The notes: generated by a model not told the origin, from the letters alone. Shown: positions 25,903 through 35,884, counted from the stretch's first letter. The stretch is DNA of 64,000 nt from Brevundimonas mediterranea (GCF_011064825.1 NZ_CP048751.1:3286001-3350000), one strand, 5' to 3'. A program made the numbers and translations.

Positions 25903-28260
25903 GTGACCGATCTTCCCGCCCCCCGCATCTCCGACCTGGCCCGCGCCCGAGCGCCCGACGGGGCGGGACCGCGCGACTATCTCGAAGGGCTGAATCCGGA
26001 ACAACGCGAGGCGGTGGAAGCGACCGAGGGGCCGGTCCTGGTTCTGGCCGGCGCCGGCACCGGCAAGACGCGGGTGCTGACCACGCGGCTGGCGCACATC
26101 CTGGCGACCGGCCGGGCCAGGCCGTGGGAACTGCTGGTCGTCACCTTCACCAACAAGGCCGCCCGCGAGATGCGCGAGCGGATCACCCATCTGATCGGTC
26201 CCTCGGCCGAAGGGTTGCGCTGGCTGGGCACCTTCCACTCCATCGCCGCCCAGATCCTGCGTCGGCACGCCGAACTGGTCGGGCTGAAGTCCAGCTTCAC
26301 CATCCTGGACACCGACGACCAGGAACGGGTGCTGAAACAGCTGCTGGAAGCCGCCAATATCGACACCAAGCGCTGGACGCCCAAGTCGCTGTCCGGCCTG
26401 ATCGACCACTGGAAGAACCGCGGCTGGACGCCTGAGAAATTGCCCCCCGGCGAGGATTTCGCCAACGGCAAGGGCCAGGGCCTGTACGCCGCCTATCAGG
26501 CCCGCCTGCGCAGCCTGAACGCCTGCGACTTCGGCGACCTGCTGCTGCACAACATCACCATCCTGTCCAAACATGCGGACCTGGCGGACGAATATCGTCG
26601 CCGGTTTCGCTACATTCTGGTGGACGAATATCAGGACACCAACGTCGCCCAGTATCTGTGGCTGCGGCTGCTGACGGCCTCGACCGGCAATGTCTGCTGT
26701 GTCGGCGACGACGACCAGTCGATCTACGGCTGGCGCGGGGCCGAGGTGGACAACATCCTGCGCTTCGAGCGCGACTTCCCCGGCGCCAAGATCGTCAAGC
26801 TGGAGCGCAACTATCGCTCGACCAGCCATATCCTGGGCGCCGCCTCGGGCCTGATCGCCGCCAACCGCGACCGGCTGGGCAAGACCCTGTGGACCGAGGA
26901 CGACAGCGGCGACAAGGTGCGGGTGCGCGGCGTCTGGGACGGCGAGGCCGAGGCCCGGCTGATCGCCGACGAGATCGAGACTGCGCGTCGTCCCCATGCC
27001 GGCGAACCGGGGCTGAAATACAAGGACATGGCCATCCTGGTCCGCGCCTCGTTCCAGATGCGGGCCTTCGAGGAACGGCTGGTCATGCTGGCCATCCCCT
27101 ATGCCGTCATCGGCGGCCCGCGCTTCTTCGAACGGGCCGAGATCCGCGACGCCCACGCCTATATGCGGCTGATCCAGTCCGAGGACGACGATCTGGCCTT
27201 CGAGCGGATCGTCAATGTGCCCAAGCGCGGCATCGGCGACACCAGCGTACAGAAGATCCTACAACTGGCCCGCCAACACGACCTGTCGGCCCTGACGGCG
27301 GTGCGCGGCCTGATCAACACCGACGAGCTTCAGGCCCGCACCCGCACCGCCCTGTCCAACTTCGTGCGCGACCTCGACCGCTGGCGCGCCCTGTCCGAGA
27401 CCACGCCCCATTGGGAGGTCATGGAAACGGTGCTGGAGGAGAGCGGCTACACCGATATGCAGAAGGCCGACCGGACCAGCGGTCAGACCCGGTTGGACAA
27501 CCTGAAGGAACTGACCCAGTCGATGCAGCAGTTCGAGACGCTGCAGGCCTATCTGGAACACGTCTCCCTGGTCATGGATCTGGAGCGCGCGACCAGCGAC
27601 GATCCGAACGGCGACGGCGCGGTCCAGATCATGACCCTTCACGGCGCCAAGGGGCTGGAGTTCCCCTTGGTCTTCCTGCCGGGCTGGGAGGAAGGCGTCT
27701 TCCCCAGCCAGCGCAGCATCGATGAAAAAGGCGAGAAGGGCCTCGAGGAGGAACGCCGCCTGGCCTATGTCGGCGTCACCCGCGCCAAACAGGACGCCCG
27801 CATATCCTTCGCCGCCAATCGTCTGGTCTATGGCCGTTGGACCTCGCAACTGCCCAGCCGCTTCGTTGACGAACTGCCGATCGCCCACGTCGATCCCCAG
27901 TCCGACACCGGCTACTACGGCGCCTCCACCGGGATGAAGGAGGCCAAGAGCCGCTGGGACGACGCACCCAGCTTCGGCAGCGGCTATTCCTCGCCCGGCT
28001 GGAAACGCGCCCAAAGCTTCACCGCCGCCCAGACGCCGAACAAGATCCCCGCCCGCAAGGCCGTGATCGAGGGCGACGGCCGCCTGATCGCCACCGCCGA
28101 TCCCAAGTCCGGCTCCGGCTGGAAAAAGGGCGAACGCGTCTTCCACCAGAAGTTCGGCTACGGCCACGTCCGCGTCATCGAGGGCAATAAGCTGCTGGTC
28201 GATTTCGAAAAGGCCGGCGAGAAACGGGTGATCGACAGTTTCGTGGAGAAGGCAGGCTAA
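25903..28260 (+). CDS. uvrD: ATP-dependent DNA helicase UvrD/PcrA
   Basis: A 785-residue superfamily 1A helicase starting at GTG 25903. Motifs in order: Q-motif LNPEQREAV, Walker A AGAGTGKTRVLTTR, VTFTNKAAREMRER, Walker B VDEYQDTN, DDDQSIYGWRGA, LERNYRSTSHIL, and motif VI VGVTRAKQDA. The last 45 residues (GERVFHQKFGYGHV) form the Tudor-like domain of PcrA that contacts RNA polymerase. It acts in excision and mismatch repair. No neighbouring repair gene is present. Confidence 0.96.
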   Translation: MTDLPAPRISDLARARAPDGAGPRDYLEGLNPEQREAVEATEGPVLVLAGAGTGKTRVLTTRLAHILATGRARPWELLVVTFTNKAAREMRERITHLIGPSAEGLRWLGTFHSIAAQILRRHAELVGLKSSFTILDTDDQERVLKQLLEAANIDTKRWTPKSLSGLIDHWKNRGWTPEKLPPGEDFANGKGQGLYAAYQARLRSLNACDFGDLLLHNITILSKHADLADEYRRRFRYILVDEYQDTNVAQYLWLRLLTASTGNVCCVGDDDQSIYGWRGAEVDNILRFERDFPGAKIVKLERNYRSTSHILGAASGLIAANRDRLGKTLWTEDDSGDKVRVRGVWDGEAEARLIADEIETARRPHAGEPGLKYKDMAILVRASFQMRAFEERLVMLAIPYAVIGGPRFFERAEIRDAHAYMRLIQSEDDDLAFERIVNVPKRGIGDTSVQKILQLARQHDLSALTAVRGLINTDELQARTRTALSNFVRDLDRWRALSETTPHWEVMETVLEESGYTDMQKADRTSGQTRLDNLKELTQSMQQFETLQAYLEHVSLVMDLERATSDDPNGDGAVQIMTLHGAKGLEFPLVFLPGWEEGVFPSQRSIDEKGEKGLEEERRLAYVGVTRAKQDARISFAANRLVYGRWTSQLPSRFVDELPIAHVDPQSDTGYYGASTGMKEAKSRWDDAPSFGSGYSSPGWKRAQSFTAAQTPNKIPARKAVIEGDGRLIATADPKSGSGWKKGERVFHQKFGYGHVRVIEGNKLLVDFEKAGEKRVIDSFVEKAG

Positions 28261-28341
28261 AAGGGGCGGGCTTCATCCGCCTTTGCCGCCGGCCAAGCTT
28301 TGGCCTAAGCCATCGCCTTCCCGTCTACGACCGAGTCCGCC

Positions 28342-29433
28342 ATGTCCGCCCCTGCCCGTCCCACCGTTGATCGCGCCTGGCTTAGCTGGGCCATGCGGCG
28401 GATCGAGGCGGACTACAACCGCTCGGCCGACACCCATCTGATCCCGGTGGACATGCCGGCCCTGTCCAACATCGCCCTGTATCTGAAGGACGAATCCAGC
28501 CACCCGACCGGCAGCCTGAAGCACCGTCTGGCGCGGTCGCTGTTCCTCTATTCCCTCAGCAACGGCTGGATCGGCGAGGGCATGACCATTGTCGAGGCGT
28601 CCAGCGGTTCGACCGCCGTGTCCGAAGCCTATTTCGCCCGGATGCTGAACCTGCCCTTCATCGCCGTGGTGCCGCGCTCCACCGCCCAGGAGAAGATCGC
28701 CGCCATCGAATTCTATGGCGGCCGCTGCCATTTCGTGGACGTCCCGGGCCAGGCCTATTCGAAAAGCCAGCGGCTCGCCGACGAACTGGGCGGCCACTAC
28801 ATGGACCAGTTCACCTATGCCGAGCGGGCGACGGACTGGCGCGGCAACAACAATATCGCCGAATCCATCTTCGCCCAGATGCGACGCGAGCCCTGCCCCG
28901 TGCCCCGCTGGATCGTGTGCGGCGCGGGCACCGGCGGCACCTCGGCGACCATCGGCCGGTTCGCCCGCTTCAACCGCCACGACACCCGGATCTGCGTCGC
29001 CGACCCGGAAGCCTCCGTCTTTCACCGTCACTGGGCCGATGCGACGGTCCAGACCAGCCTCGACCGTCCGTCCCTCATCGAAGGCATCGGCCGCGCGCGG
29101 GTCGAACCCTCCTTCATCCCCAGCTTGGTGGATCGGATGATCGTCGTGCCCGACGTCGCCTCCATCGCCGCCACGCGCGTGCTGAGCCGGCGTCTCGGCC
29201 GCCCCTGCGGCGGATCGACCGGCACCAACCTGTGGGCCTGCGTCCAACTGGCCCAGGAAATGGCACGCGCGGGCGAGTGCGGCTCGATCGTGTCCATCCT
29301 GTGCGACCACGGCGACCGCTACGCCTCCACCTATTTCGACGACGCCTGGATCGCCGCCCAGGGCCTGGACACCGCCCCGTGGGAGGCCCGCCTGGACGCC
29401 TTCTTCAAAACGGGCGTCTTGCCCGACGCCTGA
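28342..29433 (+). CDS. PLP-dependent cysteine synthase-family enzyme, Cds1-like
   Basis: A 363-residue fold-type II PLP enzyme. The PLP lysine is in [15 protein letters not shown], the substrate loop is [13 protein letters not shown], and the phosphate-binding Gly-rich loop is [15 protein letters not shown]. The overall sequence, including the [17 protein letters not shown] start and [10 protein letters not shown] near the end, resembles mycobacterial Cds1, a cysteine desulfhydrase that releases H2S. Cysteine breakdown is therefore more likely than synthesis. It stands alone. Confidence 0.85.
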   Translation: MSAPARPTVDRAWLSWAMRRIEADYNRSADTHLIPVDMPALSNIALYLKDESSHPTGSLKHRLARSLFLYSLSNGWIGEGMTIVEASSGSTAVSEAYFARMLNLPFIAVVPRSTAQEKIAAIEFYGGRCHFVDVPGQAYSKSQRLADELGGHYMDQFTYAERATDWRGNNNIAESIFAQMRREPCPVPRWIVCGAGTGGTSATIGRFARFNRHDTRICVADPEASVFHRHWADATVQTSLDRPSLIEGIGRARVEPSFIPSLVDRMIVVPDVASIAATRVLSRRLGRPCGGSTGTNLWACVQLAQEMARAGECGSIVSILCDHGDRYASTYFDDAWIAAQGLDTAPWEARLDAFFKTGVLPDA

Positions 29434-29512
29434 ACCGCCTGTTTCGTCGGGGCGGACAGGTCTAAGAAGGCCCAAGCGGCCGGACCGGTCAAAACCTCAA
29501 CAGGAGCCGACC

Positions 29513-29695
29513 ATGGCGGGACTAAAGGACAAGCGCGGCTTCATCGACAAGGACCGCATCGACCTGTCGGAGCGCCAGTCGGTCGAATACTGGATGAAGC
29601 GCTGGGGCGTAACCAGGGACCAGATCACCGCCGCCCACCGCAAGGTCGGCCGCATGACCAAGGACATCGCGGCGGAGCTGGGTAAGAAGCGCTGA
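29513..29695 (+). CDS. DUF3606 domain protein
   Basis: A 60-residue basic protein containing IDLSERQSVEYWMKRWGVTRDQI and HRKVGRM, the signature of DUF3606. AGGAG lies seven bases before the ATG (29502-29506), a strong start. These short helical proteins occur widely in proteobacteria without known role. It is monocistronic and convergent with lpdA. Confidence 0.88.
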   Translation: MAGLKDKRGFIDKDRIDLSERQSVEYWMKRWGVTRDQITAAHRKVGRMTKDIAAELGKKR

Positions 29696-29716
29696 CTGAG
29701 TTCACCTGAAGCAAAT

Positions 29717-29740
29717 CGGCCCCGGATTGCTCCGAGGCCG
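29717..29740. terminator. Hairpin between DUF3606 gene and lpdA
   Basis: CGGCCCCGG (29717-29725) pairs with CCGAGGCCG (29732-29740), one mismatch, 6-base loop. It lies between two convergent stops. Read leftward it is followed by ATTTGC, so it may end the pdh-lpd operon; T-runs are poor in both directions. Confidence 0.45.
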
Positions 29741-29754
29741 GTTCAGTCTCTGAC

Positions 29755-31161
29755 TCAGATATGCAGCACACGCCCGTAGGCGTCCAGCGCCGCCTCGTGC
29801 ATGGCTTCCGACATGGTCGGGTGCGGATAGACGATGCCGTGAATGTCCTCTTCCGTCGCCTCCATGGTGATGGCGGTGACATAGCCCTGGATCATCTCCG
29901 TGACTTCGTGGCCGATCATATGGGCGCCGATCAGGGCGCCGGTCTTGGCGTCAAAGATCACCTTGACGAAGCCGTCGATCTCGCCGGCGGCCACGGCCTT
30001 GCCGTTCACGCGGAACGGGAAGCGGCCGATCTTGACCTCACGCTTCTCGGCGCGGGCGGCCTGTTCGGTAACGCCGACCGAGGCGACCTGCGGCTGGGCG
30101 TAGGTGCAGCCGGCGATGGGCGAATTGACGTTCGGGGTCTTGTAGCCGGCGATGAATTCGGCGGCGTGGATGCCTTCGTGCGAGGCCTTGTGCGCCAGCC
30201 AGGGCGCGCCGGCGCAGTCGCCGATGGCGAACAGGCCCTTGACGTTGGTCTGGCAGTGGCCGTCGGTCTTGATGTGGCCGCGGTCCAGTTCGACGCCCAG
30301 CGCCTCCAGGCCGATGCCGTCGGTGTTGGCGGTGATGCCGACCGCCGAGATGCAGACCTCGGCCTCCAGCGACTCGGCCTTGCCGCCGACCTCGATGTCC
30401 ACCTTCACGCCGGCGCCGGTCTTGGAGACCTTGGTCACCTTGGCGCCGAGCTTGAACTTGATGCCGCGCTTCTCGAACGACTTCTGGGCGGCCTTGGAGA
30501 CCTCCTCGTCCTCGACCGGCATGATGCGCTCGACCGCCTCGACGACCGTCACCTCGGCGCCCAGGGCGCGATAGAAGCTGGCGAACTCGATGCCGATGGC
30601 GCCCGAGCCGATGACGACGAAGGACTTGGGCAGTTTCTTCGGCGCCAGGGCGTCGCGATAGGCCCAGATCTTGTCGCCGTCGGCCTCCAGGCCGATCTGC
30701 GGCAGGGCGCGCGCCCGCGCGCCGACGGCCAGCATGACCGCCTTGGCCTCGACCGTGCGCGAACCGCCGGCCTTCAGGGCGATGACGACCTTGGGCGCCG
30801 CAGCGCCCTTCTCCAGCTTGGCCGAGCCCTCGATCACCTCGATCTTGTTCTTCTTCATCAGGAAGGCGACGCCCTTGTTCATCGTCGCCGCGACGCCGCG
30901 CGAGCGCTGGATGATGGCGTCGAAGTCAAACGACGCGCCGGACGCCGACAGGCCGTATTCCTTCAGATGGCTCAGGCTCTCGAACTTCTCGCCCGACTTC
31001 AGCAGGGCCTTGGTCGGGATACAGCCCCAGTTCAGGCAGATGCCGCCCAGGTTCTCGCGCTCGACGATGGCGACCTTCTGGCCCAGTTGGCTGGCGCGGA
31101 TGGCCGCGACGTAACCGCCGGGGCCCGAGCCGATGACGACGAGATCGAATTCAGCAGCCAT
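29755..31161 (-). CDS. lpdA: Dihydrolipoyl dehydrogenase
   Basis: 468 residues from ATG 31161 (MAAEFDLVVIGSGPGG, FAD-binding). The redox disulfide is GGICLNWGCIPTK (Cys42, Cys47), the NAD-binding segment is VVIGSGAIGIEFASFY, and the C-terminal base motif is HPTMSEAMHEAALDAY. It reoxidises the dihydrolipoamide of the pyruvate dehydrogenase complex and passes electrons to NAD+. It is the last gene of the pdh operon, two bases after the peroxidase gene. Confidence 0.97.
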   Translation of the reverse strand: MAAEFDLVVIGSGPGGYVAAIRASQLGQKVAIVERENLGGICLNWGCIPTKALLKSGEKFESLSHLKEYGLSASGASFDFDAIIQRSRGVAATMNKGVAFLMKKNKIEVIEGSAKLEKGAAAPKVVIALKAGGSRTVEAKAVMLAVGARARALPQIGLEADGDKIWAYRDALAPKKLPKSFVVIGSGAIGIEFASFYRALGAEVTVVEAVERIMPVEDEEVSKAAQKSFEKRGIKFKLGAKVTKVSKTGAGVKVDIEVGGKAESLEAEVCISAVGITANTDGIGLEALGVELDRGHIKTDGHCQTNVKGLFAIGDCAGAPWLAHKASHEGIHAAEFIAGYKTPNVNSPIAGCTYAQPQVASVGVTEQAARAEKREVKIGRFPFRVNGKAVAAGEIDGFVKVIFDAKTGALIGAHMIGHEVTEMIQGYVTAITMEATEEDIHGIVYPHPTMSEAMHEAALDAYGRVLHI

Positions 31162-31163
31162 GA

Positions 31164-31643
31164 TCAGATCAACTTCTCGATGTCGGCCTTGATGGCCTCG
31201 GGTTCTGTTTGCGGGGCGTAGCGGGCGACCACCCTGCCCTCGCGGTCGGTCAGGAACTTGGTGAAGTTCCACTTGATGGATTGCGAGCCGAGGAAGCCGC
31301 GCTTCTGCTGCGTCAGCCAAGCGTACAGCGGATGCCGGTTCGGCCCATTGACCTCCACCTTGTCGAACAGGGGGAAGGTCACGTCGAAACTGGTGGCGCA
31401 GAAGGCGGCGATCTCCGCCGCCCGCCCCGGCTCCTGCTCCCCGAACTGGTTGCAGGGAAAGCCCAGCACCTCGAACGGCCGGTCGGCGAACGTCCGGTGC
31501 AGCTTCTCCAGCCCGTCATACTGGCCGGTGAAACCGCACTTGGACGCCGTATTGACGATCAGCAGCGCCTGACCGCGAAAACGGTCCAGCGAAACCTCCG
31601 TGCCGTCGATGGCGCGGGCGGAGAAGTCATAGACCGAGGTCAT
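31164..31643 (-). CDS. Glutathione peroxidase family (thiol peroxidase), Cys type
   Basis: A 159-residue thioredoxin-fold peroxidase. The peroxidatic residue is Cys in NTASKCGFTGQYDGLE, with no selenocysteine; the other tetrad members are in FPCNQFGEQEPG and KWNFTKFL. It reduces hydrogen peroxide or lipid peroxides using thioredoxin or glutathione. It lies between pdhC (15 bases upstream) and lpdA (2 bases downstream), clearly inside the operon, which suggests protection of the complex or its lipoyl thiols; that link is inference. Confidence 0.95.
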   Translation of the reverse strand: MTSVYDFSARAIDGTEVSLDRFRGQALLIVNTASKCGFTGQYDGLEKLHRTFADRPFEVLGFPCNQFGEQEPGRAAEIAAFCATSFDVTFPLFDKVEVNGPNRHPLYAWLTQQKRGFLGSQSIKWNFTKFLTDREGRVVARYAPQTEPEAIKADIEKLI

Positions 31644-31658
31644 GACCTCACCCTCCCC

Positions 31659-32954
31659 TTACGCCAGCATCGCGACGGGATCTTCGATCAGCGGCTTGAA
31701 CGCCTGCAGGAAGCGGGCGCCGGTCGCGCCGTCCACAACGCGGTGATCGCAGGTCAGGGTCACGGTCATGACCGTGGCCGGCACGATCTGTCCGTTCTTG
31801 ACGACCGCGCGCTGCTCGCCCGCGCCCACGCTCATGATACAGCCCTGGGGCTCATTGATGATCGAGGTGAACTGCTTGATGCCGAACATGCCCAGGTTGG
31901 ACACCGAGAAGGTGCCGCCCTGGAACTCTTCGGGCTTCAGCTTGCGTTCGCGGGCGCGCTTGGCCAGGTCCTTGGACTCGGTCGCGATCTGCGCCAGGCC
32001 CTTGGTCTCGGCCTTGCGAATGATCGGGGTGATCAGGCCGCCGTCGATCGCCACCGCCATGGAGACGTCGGCGTTGTGGTGCATGGCGATGCCTTCGGGG
32101 GTGTAGGAGGCGTTCGCCTCCGGCACCATCTTCAGCGCCAGGGCCGCAGCCTTGATGATGAAGTCGTTGACCGAGACCTTGATCCCCTGCGGCTCCAGCA
32201 TCTTGTTCACCTTGGCGCGAACCGCCATCAGCTGGTCGATCTCGCAGTCGATGAACAGCGGGAAGTGCGGCACGTTCTGGATGCTGTCGACCATGCGACG
32301 CGCCACGGCCTTCTTCATCCCGTCCAGCGGGATCAGGTCGTAGCTGCCGTCCGGGATCCCCATCTGGGCCAGCGACTGCACCTGACGCGGCGCAATGCCC
32401 GAAGTCGCGGCCGCGGCGGTCGTCGCGGCGGCGGGTTGGGCCGCGCCCTTGCCTGCGGCTTCGACGTCGCGCTTGACGATCCGGCCGTGCGGGCCCGTGC
32501 CCTTGACCGACTTCAGATCGACGCCGTTCTGGGCGGCGATGCGACGCGCCAGGGGCGACGAGAAGATGCGGTCGCCATTGTCCGACTTCGGGGCGGCCGG
32601 AGCCGGCGCGACCGGTGCGGACGCCTTGGGCGCCTCGACGGCGGCGGGCGCGGCCTTCGGGGTCTCCTCAGCCTTGGCGGCCGGCTTTTCAGATTTCTGG
32701 GGCGCAGCGGCCCCGCCCTCGTCCTTCAGACGGGCGATCGGGGTGTTGACCTTCACGCCTTCGGTACCTTCGGCGACCAGGATGTCGGTGATCTCGCCCT
32801 CATCCACGGCCTCGACTTCCATCGTGGCCTTGTCGGTTTCGATCTCGGCGATCACGTCGCCGGCGGAGACGACGTCGCCCACCTTGACGTGCCACTTGGC
32901 CAGGACGCCCTCTTCCATGGTCGGAGACAGGGCGGGCATCAGGATATCAGTCAT
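31659..32954 (-). CDS. pdhC: Pyruvate dehydrogenase E2, dihydrolipoamide acetyltransferase
   Basis: 431 residues from ATG 32954, overlapping the pdhB stop (ATGA). Order: one lipoyl domain (1-77, lipoyl Lys in [12 protein letters not shown]), an Ala/Pro linker, the peripheral subunit-binding domain (about 130-170, [16 protein letters not shown]), another linker, and the catalytic domain ending with [13 protein letters not shown] (His404, Asp408). It transfers the acetyl group from lipoamide to CoA and forms the core of the complex. Confidence 0.97.
   Translation of the reverse strand: MTDILMPALSPTMEEGVLAKWHVKVGDVVSAGDVIAEIETDKATMEVEAVDEGEITDILVAEGTEGVKVNTPIARLKDEGGAAAPQKSEKPAAKAEETPKAAPAAVEAPKASAPVAPAPAAPKSDNGDRIFSSPLARRIAAQNGVDLKSVKGTGPHGRIVKRDVEAAGKGAAQPAAATTAAAATSGIAPRQVQSLAQMGIPDGSYDLIPLDGMKKAVARRMVDSIQNVPHFPLFIDCEIDQLMAVRAKVNKMLEPQGIKVSVNDFIIKAAALALKMVPEANASYTPEGIAMHHNADVSMAVAIDGGLITPIIRKAETKGLAQIATESKDLAKRARERKLKPEEFQGGTFSVSNLGMFGIKQFTSIINEPQGCIMSVGAGEQRAVVKNGQIVPATVMTVTLTCDHRVVDGATGARFLQAFKPLIEDPVAMLA
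32800..32855. repeat. 56-base exact repeat in the pdhC lipoyl domain (copy 1)
   Basis: Positions 32800-32855 are identical base for base to 34167-34222 in pdhB. Both encode the stretch around the lipoyl lysine. The copies are direct repeats 1,367 bases apart, long enough for recombination. Confidence 0.9.
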
Positions 32955-34321
32955 GCCATCACCTGCTTCACGGCCGCGATGATCTTGTCCACGCCCGGCA
33001 GCGACAGGGCTTCCAGATTGGCGGCGTAAGGCAGCGGCACGTCTTCCTGGTGCACCCGCAGCGGCGGCGCATCCAGATAGTCGAAGGCGTGTTCGATGAC
33101 CCGCGCCACCACCTCGGCGCCGACGCCCATCGGACCCCAGCCCTCTTCGGCCGAGACCAGACGGCTGGTCTTCTTGACGCTCTCGACGATGGTCTCGTGA
33201 TCCAGCGGACGCAGGGTGCGCAGGTCCACGACCTCGCACTCGATGCCTTCCTCGGCCAGCTTCTCGGCGGCCTGGAGGGCGAAGCCGACCATGCGGCTGT
33301 GCGCCGTGATGGTGACGTCCCTGCCTTCGCGACGGACCTTGGCCTTGCCGATCGGCACGACATAGTCCTCGATCTCCGGCACGTCGAACTCGAGGCCGTA
33401 CATCATCTCATGCTCGAGGAAGACGACGGGGTTCGGGTCGCGGATCGCGGCCTTCAGCAGGCCCTTGGCGTCAGCCGCGTCATAGGGCGCGACGACCTTC
33501 AGGCCCGGCACCTGGGCGTACCAGGCCGAATAGTCCTGGCTGTGCTGGGCGCCGACGCGCGAGGCGGCGCCGTTCGGACCGCGGAAGACGATGGGCGCGC
33601 GGATCTGACCGCCCGACATGTACAGGGTCTTGGCGGCCGAGTTGATGATGTGGTCGATCGCCTGCATGGCGAAGTTGAACGTCATGAACTCGACGATGGG
33701 CTTCAGGCCCGCCATGGCCGCGCCGACGCCCAGGCCGGCGAAGCCGTGCTCGGTGATCGGGGTGTCGACGACGCGCTGGTCGCCGAACTCCTGCAGCAGT
33801 TCGCGGCTGACCTTGTAGGCGCCCTGATACTGGGCGACTTCCTCGCCGATCAGGAAGACCTTGTCGTCGCGGCGCATTTCCTCGGCCATGGCGTCGCGCA
33901 GGGCGTCGCGGATGGTCGTCTTGACCAGTTTGGCGTCGGCCGGGATTTCCGGATCGCGCAGTTCGACCTTGGGGGTCGAGGTCTGGGTCGGCGCCTTCTC
34001 GGGATCGCCGGTCTTGCCTTCGGCCGTCGCCTTGGGCGCATCGGCCTCGGCATCAGCCTTGGGCGCGGGCGCAGCCGCACCGTCTTCGCCGGCCAGACGC
34101 GCGATCGGCGTATTGACCTTCACGTTCTCCGAGCCCTCGGCGACCAGGATTTCCAGCACTTCGCCTTCATCCACGGCCTCGACTTCCATCGTGGCCTTGT
34201 CGGTTTCGATCTCGGCGATCACCTGGCCGGCCGACACGGTGTCGCCTGCCTTGATGTGCCATTTGGTCAGCGTGCCCTCTTCCATGGTGGGGGACAGCGC
34301 CGGCATGAGGATGTCGGTCAC
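32951..34321 (-). CDS. pdhB: Pyruvate dehydrogenase E1 beta subunit with N-terminal lipoyl domain
   Basis: 456 residues from GTG 34321, three bases after pdhA. The first 76 residues are a complete lipoyl domain (lipoyl Lys in [12 protein letters not shown]), followed by an Ala/Pro/Lys linker (77-125), then the E1-beta transketolase-like domain ([46 protein letters not shown]). A lipoylated E1-beta is a known alphaproteobacterial feature. With E1-alpha it decarboxylates pyruvate and loads acetyl onto lipoamide. Confidence 0.97.
   Translation of the reverse strand: MTDILMPALSPTMEEGTLTKWHIKAGDTVSAGQVIAEIETDKATMEVEAVDEGEVLEILVAEGSENVKVNTPIARLAGEDGAAAPAPKADAEADAPKATAEGKTGDPEKAPTQTSTPKVELRDPEIPADAKLVKTTIRDALRDAMAEEMRRDDKVFLIGEEVAQYQGAYKVSRELLQEFGDQRVVDTPITEHGFAGLGVGAAMAGLKPIVEFMTFNFAMQAIDHIINSAAKTLYMSGGQIRAPIVFRGPNGAASRVGAQHSQDYSAWYAQVPGLKVVAPYDAADAKGLLKAAIRDPNPVVFLEHEMMYGLEFDVPEIEDYVVPIGKAKVRREGRDVTITAHSRMVGFALQAAEKLAEEGIECEVVDLRTLRPLDHETIVESVKKTSRLVSAEEGWGPMGVGAEVVARVIEHAFDYLDAPPLRVHQEDVPLPYAANLEALSLPGVDKIIAAVKQVMA
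34167..34222. repeat. 56-base exact repeat in the pdhB lipoyl domain (copy 2)
   Basis: Identical to 32800-32855 in pdhC. The protein copies diverge on either side, so the identity is restricted to the lipoyl-lysine region and may reflect gene conversion. Confidence 0.9.
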
Positions 34322-34324
34322 GGC

Positions 34325-35353
34325 TCAGGCCTCCACGTAGACGTCGGTATAGAGCTCGGACGGATCGGGTTCCGGGCTTTCTTGGGCGAATTGAACGGCC
34401 TCGGCGACGATGGCCTTGATCTCGTTATCGATGGCCTTCAGCTCGTCTTCCGTCGCATTGGCGGCGGCCAGCAGGGTCTTGATGTGGTCGATCGGGTCGC
34501 GGGTCTTCTTGACCTCGTCCACCTCTTCCTTGGTCCGGTATTTGGCCGGATCGGACATCGAGTGACCGCGATAACGGTAGGTCTTGACCTCGAGGATGTA
34601 GGGCCCCTCGCCGGCGCGGGCGCGCTCGACGGCCTTCTTGACCGCATCACGCACGGCCAGAACATCCATGCCGTCCACCTGCTCGCCCGGAATGCCGAAG
34701 CTGGCGCCGCGCTGGCTGAGCTGGGTCGTGGACGACGAGCGCTCGATGCTCGTGCCCATGGCGTACTGGTTGTTCTCGATGATGTAGATGGCCGGCAGCT
34801 TCCACAGCTGGGCCATGTTGAAGCTCTCGTACACCTGCCCCTGGTTCGAGGCGCCGTCGCCGAAATAGACGAAGGCCACCGAATCATCGCCGCGGTACTT
34901 GCCGGCGAAGGCCAGGCCCGTGCCCAGCGACACCTGGGCGCCGACGATGCCGTGACCGCCGTAGAAGCCGGTCGGCACGTCGAACATGTGCATCGAACCG
35001 CCCTTGCCGCGCGACGAACCGCCGATGCGGCCGGTCAGTTCGGCCATGACTTCCTTGGGGTCCATGCCGGCGGCCAGCATGTGGCCGTGGTCGCGATAGC
35101 CCGTGATGATCTTGTCGTGGCCCTGCCTGACGCTCTCCTGAACGCCGACGGCCACGGCTTCCTGACCGATATACAGGTGGCAGAAGCCCCCGATCAGACC
35201 CATGCCGTACAGTTGGCCCGCACGCTCCTCGAAGCGGCGGATGAGAACCATCTCGCGGTAAAAGCGGAGGAGGTCCTCCTTGGACGCCGAAGGCGTGTTT
35301 GAAAGCTTGTCAGGCGCAGTGGTCTGAGCGGCTTTGGCTGGGGCTTTCGCCAT
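34325..35353 (-). CDS. pdhA: Pyruvate dehydrogenase E1 alpha subunit
   Basis: 342 residues with a 20-residue Ala/Lys-rich lead, then the E1-alpha domain: LIRRFEERAGQLYGMG, GGFCHLYIGQEAVAVG, the thiamine diphosphate motif GDGASNQGQVYESFNMAQLW ending near ENN, and the phosphorylation-loop-like YRYRGHSMSDPAKYR. GGGAG lies seven bases before the ATG 35353, directly after a stable leader hairpin (35370-35390). It is the first gene of pdhA-pdhB-pdhC-gpx-lpdA. Confidence 0.97.
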   Translation of the reverse strand: MAKAPAKAAQTTAPDKLSNTPSASKEDLLRFYREMVLIRRFEERAGQLYGMGLIGGFCHLYIGQEAVAVGVQESVRQGHDKIITGYRDHGHMLAAGMDPKEVMAELTGRIGGSSRGKGGSMHMFDVPTGFYGGHGIVGAQVSLGTGLAFAGKYRGDDSVAFVYFGDGASNQGQVYESFNMAQLWKLPAIYIIENNQYAMGTSIERSSSTTQLSQRGASFGIPGEQVDGMDVLAVRDAVKKAVERARAGEGPYILEVKTYRYRGHSMSDPAKYRTKEEVDEVKKTRDPIDHIKTLLAAANATEDELKAIDNEIKAIVAEAVQFAQESPEPDPSELYTDVYVEA

Positions 35354-35369
35354 CCGGCATCTCCCGGCT

Positions 35370-35390
35370 AGGCGTCGGGAAGCGACGCCT
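35370..35390 (-). promoter_or_regulatory. Hairpin in the pdhA leader next to the ribosome binding site
   Basis: AGGCGTCG (35370-35377) and CGACGCCT (35383-35390) pair perfectly across a 5-base loop; on the minus strand the stem ends six bases or fewer before the GGGAG of pdhA. It could influence initiation or mRNA stability. It lacks a T-run on the minus strand, so it is not an ordinary terminator there. Confidence 0.4.
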
Positions 35391-35486
35391 TCTTATCGTT
35401 ACGGAAGGGGGCTTTAGCAGCCTTCCTTCCCGGAACGCAAAGGGGTGCGGGCTCGACTGTAACAATAGTTCAAGCGGCGAAGGTTT

Positions 35487-35798
35487 TCATCCCTGAACGG
35501 GTTGCGCCGGAACGCGGATCACATAGTCGCGCGGGTCCGAAAAGCCGAGAACGGCGCGTGCGCGCTCCTCCAGCAAGTCCTTCGACAGGCTGTCGGTGCG
35601 GAGATAGCGCACCCGCGTCTCAAGGTCGCGGCGCTGTTCTGTGAGATGGGCGAGCTGGTTCTCACGCCGCCCCATCAGGGCGTCACGCGACGATCCGCTC
35701 AGCAGGCCCCGTTCGCCCGTCAGAGCCTGAACGCCCAGATAGGCGAGCAGCAATAACAGGGCGAGGGACAGGCGGTAAGGTTTCATCCGTTCGGGCAC
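35487..35798 (-). CDS. ftsB: FtsB/DivIC-type cell division protein
   Basis: 103 residues from GTG 35798, which has AAGGAG eight bases upstream; ATG 35786 is a weaker start. One N-terminal membrane span (LSLALLLLLAYLGVQAL), a coiled coil (ENQLAHLTEQRRDLETRVRYL) and a short tail with EERARAVLGFSDPRDYV, the standard FtsB layout. FtsB bridges FtsL and FtsQ at the septum. It lies between eno and pdhA; the eno-ftsB pairing is common in proteobacteria. Confidence 0.92.
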   Translation of the reverse strand: MPERMKPYRLSLALLLLLAYLGVQALTGERGLLSGSSRDALMGRRENQLAHLTEQRRDLETRVRYLRTDSLSKDLLEERARAVLGFSDPRDYVIRVPAQPVQG

Positions 35799-35884
35799 GA
35801 CCGACGCTCCTTCTGAGCGCGAAAAACACAGTTCAGGAACCGTGCCCGAAAATGCCTAACAAAATGTAGCTTGACCGTAAGGAA

